Assembly: GCA_028714335.1 (NCBI GenBank) | Contig: JAQTMM010000016.1 | Span: forward strand, 1-33,464 | Direction of reading: 5' to 3' | DNA: 33,464 bases | Source: Dehalococcoidales bacterium | GTDB taxonomy: Bacteria; Chloroflexota; Dehalococcoidia; Dehalococcoidales; RBG-16-60-22 | Part shown: piece after piece, positions 7,553 through 16,075 of the stretch | Numbering within the stretch: position 1 is the stretch's first letter | Layout of the letters: each line of letters opens with the position of its first letter | Program-made: the position numbers and the translations under genes | Notes under the pieces: generated by a model | The model's input: the letters and a program-made list of their open reading frames with translations, nothing else | What the model was told of the DNA's origin: nothing | Databases searched by the model: none

Positions 7553-10299
7553 TCCACTATTTTCCTCTCCTCCTCCGTGAGTCCATAAAGGTCATAAACG
7601 AGGTTATCTATCTGTTTGTCAGTTTGTCCTATCTGCTGTAAAAGTTCTTCTCGTTCATTGCAAGCCGTATTACGAATTGGTACTAATCGTTTATTTAGCT
7701 CTATCGTTCTCTCCACAAAAGCTACTAGGGTATCGTGTATATTCTTTTCTTTGGAGATAGAAAGATTAATTTCTTTGACTGGCAATTTCCCAACATGTCT
7801 TGCGCCAATTTCAGAAAAAACCTTTTTGGTAGAGGCAAAAACCGCCCGATAGTAAAAATTTATTAACTTAGAATTAAATATAGCTAGAAAAAACCTGATA
7901 TCAAACGGAGTCTCCTCTTTTAGTGTCATTACAACCAAAGTGTGTAGACCATAAAATTGATTTGAATCTAGTGCTCCAATTAGACGTGTTGACACCCTTC
8001 GGAAGAAGATTTTTTCCTTCGCTAGAAATTTTGCCTCCTCGCCTCCGCTGTGTATTCCTGCTTTTACGTAGTGTAAATATTGCTTATCCCATATTATCGA
8101 ATAACGATTTATGTTTCTTCCGCCTACCAACAAAGGTTTGTAGCTATCATCAATTTTTGTTTTTGATACCCATTTTTCCCTTTCGTGTTTAAGGGCAATG
8201 GCTTGGTTTATATTGACAAATTTTGATAGCGGACAAGACTTGGTTTCTAGTTTTTTCTTTAAAAAAGGAAGCCTATCGTCTATATGTACATTAAAACTAA
8301 ATTTATTAGATTGGTTAAACAATGTTTGGGCTATAGATTTACTATGTTTAAAGGATAGTTCCTCATTTACCTTATAAACCGCCACTTTATTTCTATTTCT
8401 AATTTCTTCGGATTTGTTCTTTTGAAGAATAAGCACCACATTCTCAACTATTGCATCTTTAAATGGTAATTCATCAAAGCATACGATGTCTTTAATTGCG
8501 CAACTCTCTACGATATTTTTTCTTAATTCTTCATAGTAATCTTGAGTCAAAATAGTATTAGGAACAATGAAACCTAAGTATCCGCTGTCTTTTAATAAAT
8601 TAATTCCTCGTTTGGTAAAAAATCCAAAAGTATTTAATCGACCCATCGAAGACTTATATTTATCAAGTAGATAAGACTTCAGTCCTTGTTGTATTTTTTC
8701 ATCCATCGAAAGTTGAATGTAAGGTGGGTTTCCAATAACTATATCAAACCCACCATTGTTCACTATTTCCTTAAACTCTTCCTTCCAATCAAAAGCTCTT
8801 TTTTCTTTCCAGGTTTCACCAAAATACTTTTTCAATTCCTCTTCTGTACCGGAAATTAATGAGTTACCTTGTTTAATAGTGTCTTTAAGTCCTGGTAGTG
8901 TTTCTCTCTTTGCTAGGCTCCTTAACAGCAGGTTCAAACGTGTAATTTCTATAGCTTGGATATCAAGATCAACGCCGTATATGTTGTTCTGTAATATTGA
9001 TAAGCGGTCGGCGGCGTCTATATCTTTTTCTGATTTACTTATCTTTTGATTGGCGTAATACTTTAATAGTTCATCAAATGCCCTTATTAAAAATGAACCA
9101 GAGCCGCAGGCTGGGTCTAGTATTTTGATGTTCCTTATTTCTTTAGATGAGTGTACTGATAGAAATTGCCCTACCGTCTCTCTTACTATATAGTCTGTGA
9201 TAAATTCCGGTGTATAATATATTCCCTGTTCTTTACGCCTTTGTTTTTTTTCTATGAGATTGACACTTTCCGTTTGTATTCCCAAGTCCATTTTTGCTTG
9301 AGCTTCTTTAGCTCTCTGTTTTTCTATCTCCGCCACATATCCAAGGTATTGTTCATAGACCGCTCCTAACACATCGGGTTTTATTACCGAGAAATCATAA
9401 CTAGCAAACCCTCCTGTAATATCATAAAGACCTGTGATTATGTTCTCTAAAGTATCGCTTTGGATGAATATATCGTTATTATCAATTGGATGAGGTGCGA
9501 AAAGTTCACTATCATAATATCCATCGAATTCTTTAAACAGTTTACGTAGTTCGTCTATCATTTCTCCTTTGTGTTTCTTTGCCTTCCATTGACTTATCAT
9601 GGATCTCAGGTGCTTTTCTTCTATGCCTCTATCTTCACTAGTGCGTATGAATATAAGACGATTGAAAAGTTTTTGTATAATGTCGTCAATTTGCCTGAAA
9701 GAAAGCTTCTCGTTGTATAGATGTAGTTCTTTAAATAATGCTTCACGCCATTCGCGTAGTTGCTTGAACAGGCGTTTCTCAATTGGTATATGTACGGGCA
9801 TTGCACCCCAGGTAGATGCTTCGTTATATGTAAGCCCAGTTGCAATTGCTTCTTTAGAAAGTAACAATAATTTATCGAATTCTTTATTGTATTTAGTGTA
9901 ATCAAGATTTAACCAGTTATTTCCGTTTTGCGCATGAAATATTCGTAGTTCTCGGAAATCTGTTAGAACCGCCCATGCCACACCTTTGTTCAAAGCGTAT
10001 GTTACGGCTTGTTTTATATACGTTTCGTTGGTTAAGTCGGCTTTTAGGGGCTTAGCTTCTACAAAGAACTGTGAAACACCGTTAATTTTAAATGAGTAAT
10101 CTACCCTTCCATTTGAAGCATTATGTTCTGGCGCAACTTCATTATTGTCTTCTGTATCCCAACCAAGTGCGCGGAATAATGGCTCAATAAAGCTTGCCTT
10201 GGTTGCTGCTTCGTTATAGCCCTTAATTTCCGCCGGACTTAGAGCTTCATACTTTTTTACTAGCTCCGCAACTTTTTGCTTTGCTTCTTCCTTATTCAT
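7522..10299 (-). CDS. Type IIG restriction-modification enzyme (Eco57I-like, single polypeptide)
   Basis: A 925-residue fused endonuclease and adenine methyltransferase. Residues about 60-85 hold an HsdR-like PD-(D/E)XK nuclease motif (RVDYSFK then FFVEAKPL). A helical connector leads to the methyltransferase, with SAM motif I DPACGSGSF near 395-403 and catalytic NPPY near 524-527. The C-terminal third should be the target-recognition region. No separate specificity or nuclease subunit adjoins it, consistent with type IIG. I chose ATG 10299: the upstream in-frame ATG adds only a low-complexity MGGGVVYNNNN stretch and lies in promoter-like sequence. The gene is visibly more AT-rich than its neighbours, which suggests transfer. 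Its final residues (GTDSSLHSG) are encoded by a dispersed repeat, so the native C-terminus may have been replaced. Confidence 0.9.
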   Translation of the reverse strand: MNKEEAKQKVAELVKKYEALSPAEIKGYNEAATKASFIEPLFRALGWDTEDNNEVAPEHNASNGRVDYSFKINGVSQFFVEAKPLKADLTNETYIKQAVTYALNKGVAWAVLTDFRELRIFHAQNGNNWLNLDYTKYNKEFDKLLLLSKEAIATGLTYNEASTWGAMPVHIPIEKRLFKQLREWREALFKELHLYNEKLSFRQIDDIIQKLFNRLIFIRTSEDRGIEEKHLRSMISQWKAKKHKGEMIDELRKLFKEFDGYYDSELFAPHPIDNNDIFIQSDTLENIITGLYDITGGFASYDFSVIKPDVLGAVYEQYLGYVAEIEKQRAKEAQAKMDLGIQTESVNLIEKKQRRKEQGIYYTPEFITDYIVRETVGQFLSVHSSKEIRNIKILDPACGSGSFLIRAFDELLKYYANQKISKSEKDIDAADRLSILQNNIYGVDLDIQAIEITRLNLLLRSLAKRETLPGLKDTIKQGNSLISGTEEELKKYFGETWKEKRAFDWKEEFKEIVNNGGFDIVIGNPPYIQLSMDEKIQQGLKSYLLDKYKSSMGRLNTFGFFTKRGINLLKDSGYLGFIVPNTILTQDYYEELRKNIVESCAIKDIVCFDELPFKDAIVENVVLILQKNKSEEIRNRNKVAVYKVNEELSFKHSKSIAQTLFNQSNKFSFNVHIDDRLPFLKKKLETKSCPLSKFVNINQAIALKHEREKWVSKTKIDDSYKPLLVGGRNINRYSIIWDKQYLHYVKAGIHSGGEEAKFLAKEKIFFRRVSTRLIGALDSNQFYGLHTLVVMTLKEETPFDIRFFLAIFNSKLINFYYRAVFASTKKVFSEIGARHVGKLPVKEINLSISKEKNIHDTLVAFVERTIELNKRLVPIRNTACNEREELLQQIGQTDKQIDNLVYDLYGLTEEERKIVEGTDSSLHSG

Positions 10300-10308
10300 G
10301 TTGTTGTT

Positions 10309-10314
10309 ATTATA
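10309..10314 (-). promoter_or_regulatory. -10 box of the restriction-modification gene
   Basis: On the reverse strand a perfect TATAAT ends 9 nt before the ATG at 10299. The intervening AACAACAAC has no Shine-Dalgarno sequence. The upstream region is G-rich and has no good -35 box. The geometry equals that of glmM and smpB. Confidence 0.5.
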
Positions 10315-10364
10315 CACCACCCCGCCCCCCAACTAAACACCAATTACTCATACAACCCAGCTTG

Positions 10365-10390
10365 CCCTCCGTAGCCTTGGCGTAGGAGGG
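10365..10390. repeat. Palindromic intergenic element
   Basis: CCCTCC and GGAGGG form 6-bp arms around a 14-nt centre that can itself pair (GCC TT GGC). There is no U-tract. It lies between divergent genes in the gap 10300-10559, so it cannot be a terminator for either. It resembles short dispersed palindromes; only one copy is in the window. Confidence 0.4.
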
Positions 10391-10544
10391 ACATCTCCCC
10401 CTTCCCATTTCCCCACTTTCCTTATATACTATTACTTGCCATCATTGAACCAGTACGGCGTTTAACATAAAACTAAAAACCAATCGGCACAATTGAAGCT
10501 AAAATAAAAATTTATTTTATAACGAATCCCTTAACCCGTTATGA

Positions 10545-10550
10545 TAGAAT
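10545..10550 (+). promoter_or_regulatory. -10 box of smpB
   Basis: TAGAAT ends 9 nt before the smpB ATG, the same hexamer and spacing as for glmM. No convincing -35 box or Shine-Dalgarno sequence is visible (TTAGG directly abuts the ATG), so the transcript may be leaderless. Confidence 0.5.
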
Positions 10551-10559
10551 CTTATTAGG

Positions 10560-11009
10560 ATGAACACCAAAACCGTCTCTACCAACAAAAAAGCCTTTCA
10601 CAACTACTTCATCGGTGAGAAGTTCGAGGCTGGCATTGCCCTCACCGGGTCGGAGATTAAGTCCGTGCGCGCCGGGCATGTCTCTTTAGGGGACGCCTAT
10701 GTCCGCCCGGAGAGGGGTGAGATGTGGCTCCATAACGCCCACATCGCCCGCTACGAAGCCTCCAGCTACATGAGCCACGAGCCCCTCCGCCCCCGCAAGC
10801 TCCTCCTCCACAAAAAGGAGATAAGGAACCTCGCCGGCAAGGTGGCGGAAAAAGGCCTTACACTGGTAGCGACGAAGATGTACCTCAAGGGCGGCATCGC
10901 CAAGGTGGAAATCGCCCTTGCCAAAGGTAAAAAGCTCTATGACAAGCGTGAGGTTATCTCCCGCCGCGAGGCGGAAAGAGAGCTAGCCAGAACGACAAAA
11001 AACCGTTAG
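10560..11009 (+). CDS. smpB: SsrA-binding protein SmpB
   Basis: SmpB binds the tRNA-like domain of tmRNA and places it in stalled ribosomes for trans-translation. The 149 residues contain the family stretches NYFIGEKFEAGIALTGSEIKS, GDAYV and HNAHIARY. A basic C-terminal tail, KLYDKREVISRREAERELARTTKNR in part, enters the ribosome. The length is typical. The tmRNA gene starts 25 bases downstream on the same strand, so the two partners may share a transcript. Confidence 0.97.
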   Translation: MNTKTVSTNKKAFHNYFIGEKFEAGIALTGSEIKSVRAGHVSLGDAYVRPERGEMWLHNAHIARYEASSYMSHEPLRPRKLLLHKKEIRNLAGKVAEKGLTLVATKMYLKGGIAKVEIALAKGKKLYDKREVISRREAERELARTTKNR

Positions 11010-11034
11010 AATATATATAGAACCTTAACAATTT

Positions 11035-11384
11035 GGGGACGCGTGGTTTCGACAGGGGAAGTGCGTTACAGGACTGCAGGCGGAGGTGCCGCTCCCTCTT
11101 TAAACTGGTGGCAAAACATAAATGCAGAACCAGAAATGGTTGCAGCTTAATAAACTAAGTTGCCATCCAACCTAACCTCACCCCGACGGGTTAGGATTGG
11201 GTGCCGAAAAGTAGGGGTGCCATCGCTGTAATGCCGGTAGCAGTGGTGAAAGATTTACTGGCTGGCTGGGCTCAACTCGGTCGGTTGAGGTAAGCCCGGT
11301 GAGATTAAAGAGCCGACTAAGCTTGTAGTAAGTCCCGGACAGCTTCTTTTGGACGGGGAGTTCGACCCTCCCCCGTCTCCACCA
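11035..11384 (+). ncRNA. ssrA: tmRNA
   Basis: The 5' end GGGGACGCGTGGTTTCGACA and the 3' end with T-loop TTCGACC, GTCTCC and CCA are diagnostic; the two ends pair as the acceptor stem. The length, about 350 nt, is normal. The tag frame ends GAA ATG GTT GCA GCT TAA TAA (11135-11152), giving a C-terminus EMVAA followed by tandem stops, which fits proteolysis tags. The resume codon is probably the GCA at 11124 (tag AEPEMVAA) or a few codons earlier. smpB precedes it. The last 27 bases recur three times downstream, marking it as an integration target. Confidence 0.95.
11358..11384 (+). repeat. ssrA 3'-end direct repeat, copy 0 (in the intact gene)
   Basis: This is the T-loop to CCA segment of tmRNA. 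Copies at 18080-18106 and 23717-23743 are identical over all 27 bases, and 20310-20336 differs at three. It is read as the attachment site that keeps the tmRNA gene intact after each insertion. Confidence 0.85.
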
Positions 11385-11396
11385 AACCGAAATTTT

Positions 11397-11430
11397 AAGA
11401 CTCCATCTTAATGGTGGAGTCTTTTATTTT
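11397..11430 (+). terminator. Rho-independent terminator after tmRNA
   Basis: AAGACTCCA (11397-11405) pairs with TGGAGTCTT (11415-11423) around a 9-nt loop, followed by TTTATTTT. Confidence 0.8.
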
Positions 11431-11507
11431 ATCGCTTATTGCAGATTATCTCTTAATATCATAATATTATAAAACCACAAAATATTGAGAGAGTGAGATT
11501 GCTCATC

Positions 11508-12041
11508 ATGGAAAAGTACGTTAAATGGATATTATTAGCTTTGACTGTTTTTGGATTTATTATATGTATTCCAATTTTTTGCTTCCAATTAGCACCGTCC
11601 GATTTACCTATCACCGACCCATCTCAAGACACCGCGCAGATTACCAAATTCATCATCCACGTCGGCAGCGATGCTAACGAAAATACTATCTACTCGCTGG
11701 ATGTCACATTCGTACCTACGGCAACCGCAAAACCAGACCAGGGCTATCACATTATTGTTAATACTACCTTTATTAAAATAACCTATGACGTCCAATGGAA
11801 CCAATCAGAGCTAACTGCCGGCGAACCAAAAGCCCTATCGGCGGTACTTTCAAATGACCAGTATCTTGTCCTAATGCAGGAACCTCAATATAGTCTTGTT
11901 ATTTACGAATGGAAACCAAAGTACGATTTTTCCTTGATACTTCCCTGGATAATCACTCTGGCTCTTTACCTGGGTCTGATTATTTATAGAGTAATAAAAC
12001 CCGCCAAAGCAAAAAAGAAAAAAAAGGCAAGAAAGTGGTAA
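11508..12041 (+). CDS. Small membrane protein of unknown function
   Basis: I do not recognise the family. From the ATG at 11508 the protein has 177 residues: an N-terminal hydrophobic segment (WILLALTVFGFIICIPIF), an approximately 100-residue polar extracytoplasmic region rich in beta-type sequence, a second hydrophobic segment (LILPWIITLALYLGLIIYRV) and a lysine-rich cytoplasmic tail ending KAKKKKKARKW. A GTG at 11493 would add five residues and is closer to GAGAGA; the start is unsettled. It stands alone between the tmRNA terminator and the promoter of the transporter operon, at the left end of segment 1. Confidence 0.6.
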   Translation: MEKYVKWILLALTVFGFIICIPIFCFQLAPSDLPITDPSQDTAQITKFIIHVGSDANENTIYSLDVTFVPTATAKPDQGYHIIVNTTFIKITYDVQWNQSELTAGEPKALSAVLSNDQYLVLMQEPQYSLVIYEWKPKYDFSLILPWIITLALYLGLIIYRVIKPAKAKKKKKARKW

Positions 12042-12060
12042 TTGTAATATTTAGAACTTC

Positions 12061-12111
12061 CGCAATATTCATACGGAATGGGGTAACATTTTTCTCGAAT
12101 TGCGTATGAAT
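12061..12111. promoter_or_regulatory. Interlocking inverted repeats upstream of the peptide-transporter promoter
   Basis: ATTCATACG (12067-12075) is complementary to CGTATGAAT (12103-12111), and CGCAAT (12061-12066) to ATTGCG (12099-12104). The sites end about 20 bases before the -35 box, fitting an activator or repressor site; a structure at the 3' end of the preceding transcript is the alternative. Confidence 0.4.
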
Positions 12112-12131
12112 TAATACAAATTTACCAAAAT

Positions 12132-12160
12132 TTGACAATTAAGTAACATGGTGCTATATT
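12132..12160 (+). promoter_or_regulatory. Sigma-70 type promoter of the oligopeptide transporter operon
   Basis: TTGACA (12132-12137), a 17-nt spacer and TATATT (12155-12160). The expected leader is about 175 nt up to the ATG at 12341, with AAAAAGGAGG as the ribosome binding site. The leader shows no known riboswitch to me. Confidence 0.65.
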
Positions 12161-12340
12161 TCAATAACGAAAATTGGTACGCAGGAATAATATTCTATAT
12201 TTAAGTACTCTTAAAAAATCATAGAACATTAAAGCCACTGAAAGATATGGTCATAAATTATTGCGGAAAGGAGACACAATATGTGAGAGATATTACCAGA
12301 GTTCAATCGGGAATACCCCAAAAAGGAGGCTAAACCAGAA

Positions 12341-13993
12341 ATGAAAAAATTTATGTTCATTTCCTTAGCATTAGTCATCATTATTAGTATATTGTTTACT
12401 GGTTGCCAAGGATCAGAAACAGTAACACAAACGTCAGCAACGTCAACCACAACAACGACGTCAACGACGACAACCCCCACAGACCTGCCGGAATATGGCG
12501 GCACTTTGAGAATTATCTCTTCATCCGGGCCACAGATATTAAGCTATACAGCCTTAATGGGTCCTGGTGACCGCTCCTTCATTTTCCCGGCAGCTGAAGC
12601 ACTGGTAGACACAAACACTGACAGGGGAGGCTTTTCTACTGGTGTCGAACCAGTTTTAGCTGAGAGTGTAGACGTAGACCCTGTGAACTTGACGATAACC
12701 TTCAACATAAGGGAGGGCGTCTATTTCTCTGATGGTTCGGAACTGACAGCCGAGGTGGCACAATGGAACATTCAGCAGGTAATCGATGCCGGTTCCATGC
12801 CATATATGGATTACTTTGGTGGATTCAGGTCTCCCGACAAATATACACTAATCATCGATATGACTTCGTATAATAACCAGATGATGCCCACCTGGGGCTG
12901 GTGGACAGCCATGTACTCCAAAGCCGCCTGGGATGCGGCTTCAGGTGGAGACCTTGAGGTCGGTAAAGAGTGGGCCCGAACTCATGTAGTCGGTACTGGT
13001 CCTTTCATCTTGGACGATTTCCAACGGGACGTCAGCCTAACATGGGTTAAGAACCCCAATTACTGGCGTGAAGGTAGGCCCTACCTTGACGGGATTCACG
13101 TTGCAATTATCCCCGATTCCGTAACTGCCCGGGCAGCCTTCGAAGCAGGTGAAGCAGATGTATGGGGTGCTCCAGCAAAGGATGCCCAGGAGTTGATAAC
13201 CCAGGGTTATAACAAACAGAGTGACTGGCCAATGTTGCCCTGGGGAATCTGGCCCAATACCGCTAATCCCGATAGTTTAATGAGCAACAAAAACATCCGC
13301 GAAGCGGTAGAATATGCTATCGATAAAGATGGCATCGCCCAGGCGATAGGCCACGGGTTGTTTGTGAGTTTGAAGTCACTGCCTCCGTCGGGAGAATGGG
13401 GTTACGACTCGAATAGGGGCCGTTCTTATGACCCGGTTCAAGCCATCGCCCTTATGGAGGCCGAAGGTTATAATGCCTCCAATCCCTGCAGAGTCACACT
13501 ATTCACCACTAATGCCTTTGGTCCTGACCCAATTGATGCCTGCACCATGGTCAAGCAAAATCTTGATGCTGTAGGTTTTGACGTAACGATTGACGTTGCC
13601 GACGCCGGCAGATACTTTGGCACGGCTTACGGCAAAGACAATGCACCCGCAGCAGATATAGATATGCTGTGGTACTTTGCCGGAGGTATGGACACCAACT
13701 ACCTCCAGACCTACATCCGCTGGTTCAGCAATGACCCGTTCACCTGGATTTCCTTCCTGGGCCGCACGGCTGAACAGCTGAATATAGATCAACAGGCAAT
13801 GGCAGCAGTAGACGTTCAAGACCAGATTGCATGGGCCAATACTGCGATGGCTTATATGACCGATAACGCTTTAATAATACCGGTTTATGGCAGCGTGGCG
13901 TATGTCATACAACAAACATGGGTACATAGTACGCAATATACTACAGGCTTTGTCCGCTGGCAGACTGAAGAAGTTTGGATGGAAACCCACTAA
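12341..13993 (+). CDS. Oligopeptide ABC transporter substrate-binding lipoprotein (SBP family 5)
   Basis: A 550-residue binding protein. It has a lipoprotein signal with lipobox FTGC (Cys22) and a Ser/Thr-rich linker to about residue 50. The family 5 fold starts at PEYGGTLRI, with the family stretches FNIREGVYFSDGSELTAEVAQWNI and VKNPNYWREGRPYLDGI further along. It would be anchored outside the membrane and deliver peptides, or another family 5 ligand such as opines, nickel complexes or sugars, to the permeases encoded downstream. Ligand cannot be read from sequence. The gene has its own promoter and is separated from the permeases by a stem-loop, which usually allows more binding protein than membrane subunit to be made. 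Confidence 0.92.
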   Translation: MKKFMFISLALVIIISILFTGCQGSETVTQTSATSTTTTTSTTTTPTDLPEYGGTLRIISSSGPQILSYTALMGPGDRSFIFPAAEALVDTNTDRGGFSTGVEPVLAESVDVDPVNLTITFNIREGVYFSDGSELTAEVAQWNIQQVIDAGSMPYMDYFGGFRSPDKYTLIIDMTSYNNQMMPTWGWWTAMYSKAAWDAASGGDLEVGKEWARTHVVGTGPFILDDFQRDVSLTWVKNPNYWREGRPYLDGIHVAIIPDSVTARAAFEAGEADVWGAPAKDAQELITQGYNKQSDWPMLPWGIWPNTANPDSLMSNKNIREAVEYAIDKDGIAQAIGHGLFVSLKSLPPSGEWGYDSNRGRSYDPVQAIALMEAEGYNASNPCRVTLFTTNAFGPDPIDACTMVKQNLDAVGFDVTIDVADAGRYFGTAYGKDNAPAADIDMLWYFAGGMDTNYLQTYIRWFSNDPFTWISFLGRTAEQLNIDQQAMAAVDVQDQIAWANTAMAYMTDNALIIPVYGSVAYVIQQTWVHSTQYTTGFVRWQTEEVWMETH

Positions 13994-14011
13994 ATAATCC
14001 AAAATAACAAG

Positions 14012-14058
14012 CTGGGTGGCTCATCTTCAAATCACCATTATGAGGGTGGGCCACCCAG
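14012..14058 (+). promoter_or_regulatory. Intercistronic stem-loop between binding protein and permease genes
   Basis: CTGGGTGGC (14012-14020) pairs with GCCACCCAG (14050-14058), and inner TCAT/ATGA may extend the stem. No U-tract follows. It probably stabilises the upstream message or reduces read-through into the permeases. Confidence 0.5.
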
Positions 14059-14143
14059 TTTGGCAACTGGAACAGGGAATATCTATATAAGATGTCTTCC
14101 TATGATAGCAGACGGATTAGCCTGTGATATAAGAAGGGCGTAT

Positions 14144-14157
14144 TTTAACCGGTTAAA
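14144..14157. promoter_or_regulatory. Perfect 14-bp palindrome upstream of the permease genes
   Basis: TTTAACCGGTTAAA is fully self-complementary and ends 25 bases before the permease ATG. It could be a dimeric regulator site controlling an internal promoter. Confidence 0.4.
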
Positions 14158-14182
14158 TCTTGCAGAATGATTTGAGTTTAAT

Positions 14183-15142
14183 ATGACAGCATATATCATT
14201 AGAAGATTACTTCAAGGTATCATTATACTCGTCATTATGACGGTAATCGTCTTTTTTGCAATGCGTTTATTACCCGGCGATCCTTTGACTATTTTCATCG
14301 GTGCGCAAGCTTCATCAGGCACGATGTCAGAAACGCAGCTGGAAAGCCTAAGGCATGAATATGGGCTGGATAAACCCGTAATAATTCAGTATTTCGATTG
14401 GTTTGGCGGTATTTTTAGAGGAAACCTGGGAACATCAATATATTATCATGAGGATGTAGGTACACTCCTGGGACAGCGTTTCCCCATTACATTGCACCTG
14501 GGGATTTTGGCATTCATTATTTCTAATGTATTTGGCATCTTATTAGGGCTTCTTGCAGGTATCAGGCGAGGCACCTGGATAGACTCTGTGTCGACGACCC
14601 TGGCAAATATCGGTATTACCATCCCGGTTTTCTGGCTGGGGGCACTAATGATATATTTGTTTGGTCTAAAGCTCCATTGGTTACCCATTTACGGCTACAC
14701 TTCACCTTTTACAGACTTCTGGCAGAACACAAGAGAAATTATTATGCCGGTTACCTGTCTCGCCATTACCGGTATGGCATATACCGCTCGGCAGATGCGT
14801 TCAGCTATGCTGGAAGTTATCCGACAAGACTATATCCGCACAGCGTGGTCTAAAGGATTGCGCGAGCGCACCATAATAATGAAGCATGCCCTGAAAAACA
14901 GTCTTATTCCGGTGATTACTTTGATGGGTATTGGTCTAGGCATGGTTTTTGGTGGTGCTGTTCTCGTTGAAACCGTATTTGCCATTCCCGGCATCGGCAG
15001 GCTTTTGGTGACCAGTGTCTTTGCTCAAGACTATGTCGTGGTTCAATCAGGTACTATGCTGATTGCAGCGTTAATCATATTGTGCAACCTGATTGTTGAT
15101 ATATCTTACGGCTGGCTTGATCCTAGGATACGTTATAGCTAG
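14183..15142 (+). CDS. Peptide ABC transporter permease (DppB/OppB-like)
   Basis: A 319-residue inner-membrane permease starting MTAYIIRRLLQGIIILVIMTVIVFF, the usual DppB N-terminus. RLLPGDP follows, then about six membrane segments. The cytoplasmic EAA-type loop, TARQMRSAMLEVIRQDYIRTAWSKGL, contacts the ATPases. The C-terminus, SYGWLDPRIRYS, is typical. The next permease gene starts 13 nt downstream. No strong ribosome binding site precedes the ATG at 14183. Confidence 0.94.
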   Translation: MTAYIIRRLLQGIIILVIMTVIVFFAMRLLPGDPLTIFIGAQASSGTMSETQLESLRHEYGLDKPVIIQYFDWFGGIFRGNLGTSIYYHEDVGTLLGQRFPITLHLGILAFIISNVFGILLGLLAGIRRGTWIDSVSTTLANIGITIPVFWLGALMIYLFGLKLHWLPIYGYTSPFTDFWQNTREIIMPVTCLAITGMAYTARQMRSAMLEVIRQDYIRTAWSKGLRERTIIMKHALKNSLIPVITLMGIGLGMVFGGAVLVETVFAIPGIGRLLVTSVFAQDYVVVQSGTMLIAALIILCNLIVDISYGWLDPRIRYS

Positions 15143-15155
15143 GAGAATCTGGATA

Positions 15156-16052
15156 ATGACCAAAAAGACCGCGAATATACAAGAATTTTTGGAAGCACCG
15201 CCGCGTGTAAACGAGTGGCGTCGCTTTAGCCGGGTATTCTTTCAGCGTAAGCTTGTGATATTCGGGCTTGTGATATTAACTGTACTAGTTATTTCCGCTA
15301 TCTTTGCTCCATGGCTGACTCCCTATGACCCGTATATTGGAACTCTAAGCGAGTCTCTGGCTCAACCTTCCTGGCAGCACCTCCTCGGAACAGATATCCA
15401 AGGCAGAGATACATTATGCCGATTAATTTATGGTGCCAGAACAGCCTTAATCGTGGGGTTTGCTACTACTGTAAGCGCAGCCATCGCGGGTATGGTTCTG
15501 GGCTTAGTCGCGGGTTATTTTGGCAATATCCTCAACATGATAATAATGAGAGCCATGGATGCCCTCATGGGATTCCCGATGCTTTTACTAGCGCTTCTTC
15601 TATCTGCAGTACTCGGCAGCGGTATCCAAAACGTCATTATCGCTCTGGCTATCGCTACGCTCCCTGGATATGCCCGAGTGATGCACGGTCTAACACTCAG
15701 TGTCCGGGAAAACGATTACATCTTGGCAGAACGGGCGATGGGTTCTGATAAATGGCGCATTATGTTAAGGCATATTTTTCCTAATACCTTACCACCGATG
15801 ATTGTGTTGGTAACACTACAGCTCGGTTCTGTTATTCTAGCTGAAGCTGGCTTAAGTTTTCTTGGCATAGGAATCAGGCCTCCGGGCGCGGCTTGGGGTT
15901 CTATGGTGTTTGATGGCTACCGTTTCCTATTATCAAATCCCATTCTTTCTTTTGCTCCCGGTTTAGCTATAATGCTGGTCGTCTTTGCCTTCAACATGGT
16001 GGGTGACGGTTTGAGGGACGCCCTGGACCCGAGGCTTAGAGGAATATTGTAA
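15156..16052 (+). CDS. Peptide ABC transporter permease (DppC/OppC-like)
   Basis: The second permease subunit, 298 residues. The ATG at 15156 was chosen over one at 15093 because AGGAG lies 10 nt upstream and the longer form would overlap the previous gene by 50 bases. Family features are FAPWLTPYDPY, LLGTDIQGRD, the EAA loop ARVMHGLTLSVRENDYILAERAMG, and the C-terminal NMVGDGLRDALDPRLRG. It forms the membrane channel with the DppB-like subunit. Confidence 0.94.
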   Translation: MTKKTANIQEFLEAPPRVNEWRRFSRVFFQRKLVIFGLVILTVLVISAIFAPWLTPYDPYIGTLSESLAQPSWQHLLGTDIQGRDTLCRLIYGARTALIVGFATTVSAAIAGMVLGLVAGYFGNILNMIIMRAMDALMGFPMLLLALLLSAVLGSGIQNVIIALAIATLPGYARVMHGLTLSVRENDYILAERAMGSDKWRIMLRHIFPNTLPPMIVLVTLQLGSVILAEAGLSFLGIGIRPPGAAWGSMVFDGYRFLLSNPILSFAPGLAIMLVVFAFNMVGDGLRDALDPRLRGIL

Positions 16053-16075
16053 AATGATATTGAGAATAAGTTATT

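Noticed and set aside
12282-12340. A small gene starting at ATG 12281 after GAAAGGAGACAC
   Set aside because: The second codon is a stop (ATG TGA), so no peptide is made despite the good ribosome binding site.
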